From contig MPUH01000132.1 of the NCBI GenBank assembly GCA_001970955.1, positions 1 to 64,000 of the forward strand: a stretch of DNA of 64,000 nucleotides. The letters run 5' to 3'. The position numbers and the translations under genes are program-made. The stretch comes from Stentor coeruleus (lineage: Eukaryota; Ciliophora; Heterotrichea; Heterotrichida; Stentoridae). Shown here piece after piece: positions 60,761 to 64,000 of the stretch. Under the pieces are notes generated by a model that worked only from the letters and a program-made list of their open reading frames with translations, was not told the DNA's origin and ran no database searches. Every line of letters begins with the position of its first letter. Within the stretch, counting starts at the first letter, position 1.

Positions 60761-61251
60761 ATTTAAGTCTTCAATGCTTTTTAAGATGTTTTAATGCATT
60801 TAAGTATAATTATATATAATATGTACTTATAGTGATTTTGATATAGTTTATTGAATAAGTTTTTATTAGGATACAGAAATAGATATGATTAATACTATTT
60901 AAATACTTGAACTGAAACTATAGAATTATATTTTATATATTAACTTTAAAAAAAATACGGTTTTATTATATAAATTATGATATAGACTCATATGATATTA
61001 TTTAATTATGAAAAACTTATGTAAATGTATAGTATTTATCTTGCAATTAGTAAAAAGCTTAGAAAGTATGTTGAAAAACTTGGGTACCATGAGAGATTAA
61101 AATATATACCAAATTAAGCAATAATTGATTGTTAGATATATAAAATTAGATATATTAAGGAAAAAATCCTAAATTCAATATCTGATGATAATAAATGCAA
61201 TGCATGGCATAATATATATAAATCAGAGTTAATTGTTATTTGAGTTAGGTT
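60761..61251. other. Intergenic, convergent, AT-rich
   Basis: No feature seen. Confidence 0.5.
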
Positions 61252-62058
61252 TTAGTCAGTTGTTTCTATAAAAATCCCATGAACCATTTTTTCGCAAGAC
61301 AATATTTTTTTGCATTCAGCAGCATGGCCTATTTGCTCAAGTTTTTCTTTATTTACTGCAAAAAAATCTATAAACATGATTATTCTTTGCCTCATTTCTT
61401 TTATTGATTTGAAATATTTTGCAACTAGGCTTCTAAGTTCTTTTAAATATTTTATTCTCTTTCTCGCATTTTTTTCTTTGAAATTCTCGTATTTTCTTAT
61501 AATAACACTTGTTTTAACCATAAGTGTATGAAAGAATTTTGTTTTCTTGTATTTTTCATATAACTTTTCCAATGTTTGCGCGAAGTCGTTCCAAGAGTTG
61601 ATGAGCTCACTATGATTTTCTTTCTCTCCAATGATTTTTAAATAAGGACAAACAGAGTCGAATTCAACCCGTAACTGATTAGCCATTAAAGTAGTAGTCA
61701 ACACAATCAAACCCTTTTCCAAACAAAAATCTGGCACACACACAAAGTGAACATTCGAATAAAAAAAACTCTGACTCGAAACAAAATCTTTATAATCATT
61801 TAAAATTATTTCCATTTCATTCGCATGCTCAACAGAACCAAAAATCCCAATATCATACAAGCTTTTGAGATTAATTCTAAATATCTTTTCTTCAGGATCA
61901 GGTATTTTAAATTTCCTGCATTTAACTTCAAAATCTACTTCATTCTCAGTTTTAACTAAGAGTTGTTGATATATCGAATTAAGATAAAAAAGAGTGATTG
62001 CGGGGGTGACTATTTTTGTCCTTTCTGTATCATTTTTTCTTGAAGGAACACAACCCAT
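61252..62058 (-). CDS. MGC-type lipid-anchored protein, 268 aa, unknown
   Basis: It begins MGCVPSRK: Gly2 for N-myristoylation, Cys3 for palmitoylation, then a basic patch, a standard dual signal for plasma-membrane attachment. The rest is mixed alpha/beta in the first half and a basic helical second half (about 150-235, KYENFKEKNARKRIKYLKEL). No EF-hand, kinase or GTPase motif. It resembles the 542-aa MGC protein at 7.6 kb only in its anchor. Frame complete; TAA stop. Function unknown. Confidence 0.7.
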   Translation of the reverse strand: MGCVPSRKNDTERTKIVTPAITLFYLNSIYQQLLVKTENEVDFEVKCRKFKIPDPEEKIFRINLKSLYDIGIFGSVEHANEMEIILNDYKDFVSSQSFFYSNVHFVCVPDFCLEKGLIVLTTTLMANQLRVEFDSVCPYLKIIGEKENHSELINSWNDFAQTLEKLYEKYKKTKFFHTLMVKTSVIIRKYENFKEKNARKRIKYLKELRSLVAKYFKSIKEMRQRIIMFIDFFAVNKEKLEQIGHAAECKKILSCEKMVHGIFIETTD

Positions 62059-62826
62059 TTATTATAAGTTTTTATAGTTACCTAGTCTTAAATTTTTATA
62101 TTAGTATAAATTATTAGATATAAATTTGTGATTTATCTAATCTTAAAGGAAATACTTAAATTGTTCAAGTATGCAATTATTGTATTTTTATGATGAATTT
62201 GTGATGGAGTAGAACAGTTTGTATGTAAAAGAAAATAATAAAAAATAACTTATGAAAAATTGTTGGAAAAATTATAGGGGATAATGAATATGAATATAAA
62301 AACTTTTGATGAATATTGGTGATATTGTAATTGAGAATAAGGTAAAGGTTTATGATTTTATGTGATTTATTATAAACTATAGTAAGTGAGATATTTTTAT
62401 AAAGTTGATTTTTTATATAGGTGAGATATACTCAGAAAGTTGATTTTTTATAAGGTGAGATTACACAGATTGCAATAGGGAGATAAATGTAGGATGACTG
62501 GGTTAGATAAATGTAAGCCTCTACATTTGGGGAATATTATTATATTAAACTTTCATTTTTTTTATATGTAATTAGCATAGGTATTATATTAAATTCCTCT
62601 ATAGTATTGCTTAATATGCCTATATCAATAAATTATAACTCAAAATCAAAAACATCCTAAAAAGCTTCACTTTCTACAAGAAAATCACTATTTTAAATCC
62701 GCACAGCTGCATAGCCACTAAAATTTACTAATAAACCAACACCAAATTTTTTTCACTATCAGGCACTTCACCTTCCCAAACAAATTCATTATCTAAGCTT
62801 AATCCTTCATAAAACTAGCATAAAAA
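62059..62826. other. Intergenic with local tandem repeats
   Basis: AT-rich. At about 62388-62463 two imperfect copies of a roughly 38-bp unit (AAGTTGATTTTTTATA plus GGTGAGAT) lie in tandem, and at 62481-62515 AGATAAATGTA occurs twice. No gene seen. Confidence 0.55.
62388..62463. repeat. Imperfect tandem repeat, about 38-bp unit x2
   Basis: Each copy carries GTGAGATAT...(A)AAGTTGATTTTTTATA. The copies differ by a few bases. The repeat lies in intergenic DNA upstream of the MGC-type gene and downstream of GCP4. Confidence 0.6.
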
Positions 62827-64000
62827 CTACTTATAAAATTCATTAAAATTCAATCTTAACAAAAGCTGGCCAAGTGCCGGATGTTGATTTTTCTGCGAAC
62901 TGAGTATTTCAAACACTTCCCTACTATGCCTTCCAAACTTCCTTTCAAGTTCTAACAAATCCCCTCCTCCATCAATATTATCTGACAATTGATGACAGCA
63001 ACTAGCAATTTCTTGTACCTCCCTAACAACTTTTGGTGCTTGTAAAAAGCATTGATTAGCAATCCCAGCCACATACTGTTCATGATATTTCCTAACTTCT
63101 TCAAAATCTTCACTTTTAGTAAGAAGTTTTTTAAATATAGAAAAATGTGCCTCAATAACATCAACTTGTAAATACGAAATGAAATTTTCTAAGAAAAAAT
63201 TCATCTGGGCCAATAAATGTAAACTTTTCCTAATAAAATTCCCTTCAGGCCTAGTTCTGTCTATATTTGATTTTGTCTGTTTAAGCCAGCTGCGATTTAA
63301 CCTAAATTGAGCTCTTCTAAGAGTGAAAAGAAAAGTAAATAATGTCATATATTTGTCTAGTATTTGTGTTGATAACATTAAATCTATAGGTGGTTCTGGA
63401 GTATAGATTAAAGTTAATCCACTCCAGCTATCGAAAACTCCAGTATTTACTCCAACACCTATATGAGTAAAACCCCATTTACATATTTCAACAGCACTTG
63501 AACTACTAAGGCCTATATATGTTGATCCACCAACATCAAGTTTTATGTTATTTACAGGGATAGTCCTTTCAAGCCAGGTCTGATCATCTAAAGTTATTTT
63601 GAGTTTTTCTAATTCTAAAGAAATTTTGATGCTGAATTGGTTTTTATCGACTTTTCTTTCGATCTCGCCACAGAGAGCTTTGTTTACAAGGATGGAGATT
63701 TTTAATATTCCTGCATTTAAGGAAAAGTTCACAACAAGACCATTTTCTATGTTTTCGGATGTGAGTGGGGCATTTATGGTTTGTCCTGTGATTTCTTTTT
63801 CGCTTTGGACCATAAGGGTTAGGTTTAGAGGAGGGTTACCTTTTAGGAGGATATGAGAAGAAAAACCAGGGAGGATTGGGTGCTTGCGGGTATGCCAGAC
63901 TGCACCTGCTTTTCTTACAGTCCCTAAACGCAAAGAGTTTTTTATTTTTCGGGAGTTGCCAAGAAGACAGAGGTCGCTTGAGTACTTAAAATCTTCAAAG
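62827..64000 (-). CDS. Gamma-tubulin complex component 4 (GCP4), 3' part
   Basis: The C-terminal 390 residues of a GCP4 orthologue; the frame is open to the right edge, so the 5' part lies outside the window. An in-frame TTG at 63933 is not a start. The GRIP2 domain shows LTLIYTPEPPIDLMLSTQIL, then YMTLFTFLFTLRRAQFRLNR, NFFLENFISYLQVDVIEAHF and the C-terminal LGQLLLRLNFNEFYK. The last motif and the short length after it are those of GCP4 rather than GCP2, GCP3, GCP5 or GCP6. GCP4 is a core wedge of the gamma-tubulin ring complex that nucleates microtubules at basal bodies. Confidence 0.9.
   Translation of the reverse strand, partial: FEDFKYSSDLCLLGNSRKIKNSLRLGTVRKAGAVWHTRKHPILPGFSSHILLKGNPPLNLTLMVQSEKEITGQTINAPLTSENIENGLVVNFSLNAGILKISILVNKALCGEIERKVDKNQFSIKISLELEKLKITLDDQTWLERTIPVNNIKLDVGGSTYIGLSSSSAVEICKWGFTHIGVGVNTGVFDSWSGLTLIYTPEPPIDLMLSTQILDKYMTLFTFLFTLRRAQFRLNRSWLKQTKSNIDRTRPEGNFIRKSLHLLAQMNFFLENFISYLQVDVIEAHFSIFKKLLTKSEDFEEVRKYHEQYVAGIANQCFLQAPKVVREVQEIASCCHQLSDNIDGGGDLLELERKFGRHSREVFEILSSQKNQHPALGQLLLRLNFNEFYK

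Noticed and set aside
1-64000. Blepharisma-like code with TGA as Trp
   Set aside because: The telomere and intron size fit Blepharisma too, but the CDPK and other complete genes end with TGA at the expected place, and TAG and TAA also end conserved genes. The standard code (Stentor) explains all intact genes.
1-64000. CRISPR array, operons, prokaryotic promoters
   Set aside because: No regularly spaced direct repeats exist, and the genes, introns and telomere are those of a eukaryotic ciliate.

Overview
ORGANISM. The window reads as macronuclear DNA of a heterotrich ciliate, most likely Stentor (S. coeruleus or a close relative). Four things support this. (1) Bases 2-17 are exactly two units of CCCTAACA, the telomere repeat known from Stentor and Blepharisma, in the orientation expected at a left chromosome end. 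(2) Five coding breaks are cured exactly by removing a 15-nt GT...AG intron of the form GTA(N)9TAG, the tiny intron size known from heterotrichs. (3) TAA, TAG and TGA all end otherwise complete, conserved proteins, so the code is standard; that fits Stentor and argues against Blepharisma, where TGA is Trp. (4) The DNA is very AT-rich, with compact single-ORF genes.

LAYOUT. 0-2.1 kb: telomere and a decayed Tc1/mariner (IS630-type) transposase. 2.2-3.9 kb: ABC half-transporter with two 15-nt introns. 4.4-5.6 kb: a GC-richer island with a candidate structured RNA and an SR-type RRM gene whose RS tail is out of frame. 6-15.2 kb: a lipid-anchored EF-hand protein, VPS18, a CDPK and a dCache receptor. 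15.5-16.4 kb: fossils of CDC14 and of a Merlin transposase. 16.6-24 kb: importin-7/8-like, a Qa-SNARE and an HSF-like protein. 24.8-31 kb: a hybrid histidine kinase split from its receiver, a SEP-UBX protein and an SMP lipid-transfer protein. 31.7-36.2 kb: a 1509-aa HU-CCDC81/EF-hand protein. 36.7-41.1 kb: a small unknown, an Alba protein on a short scaffolded contig and a Pho80-type cyclin. 43-46.5 kb: a broken DUF229 membrane protein divergent from a DNAJB12/14-type DnaJ. 48-50.8 kb: three tandem paralogues of a 144-145-aa protein with a C-terminal CxC(a)(a)F lipidation box, the best candidate for something undescribed. 52.8-55 kb: kinase-zinc-finger fusion. 55.9-57.9 kb: Merlin fossil, coiled-coil protein and a decayed gene. 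57.9-62 kb: IQ-motif protein, a two-exon protein and a second MGC-type lipid-anchored protein. 62.8-64 kb: 3' part of a GCP4 gene that runs off the window.

THEMES. Many products suit a large contractile ciliate: calcium sensing (CDPK, EF-hand proteins, IQ protein), cortex or microtubule organisation (GCP4, HU-CCDC81 protein), membrane traffic (VPS18, syntaxin, SMP, UBX) and lipid-anchored signalling proteins. The genes are not an operon. Intergenic DNA is full of gene and DNA-transposon relics, and two joins with a single N flanked by perfect duplications are assembly artefacts. Motif and family calls rest on reading the translated sequence; no database search was run.
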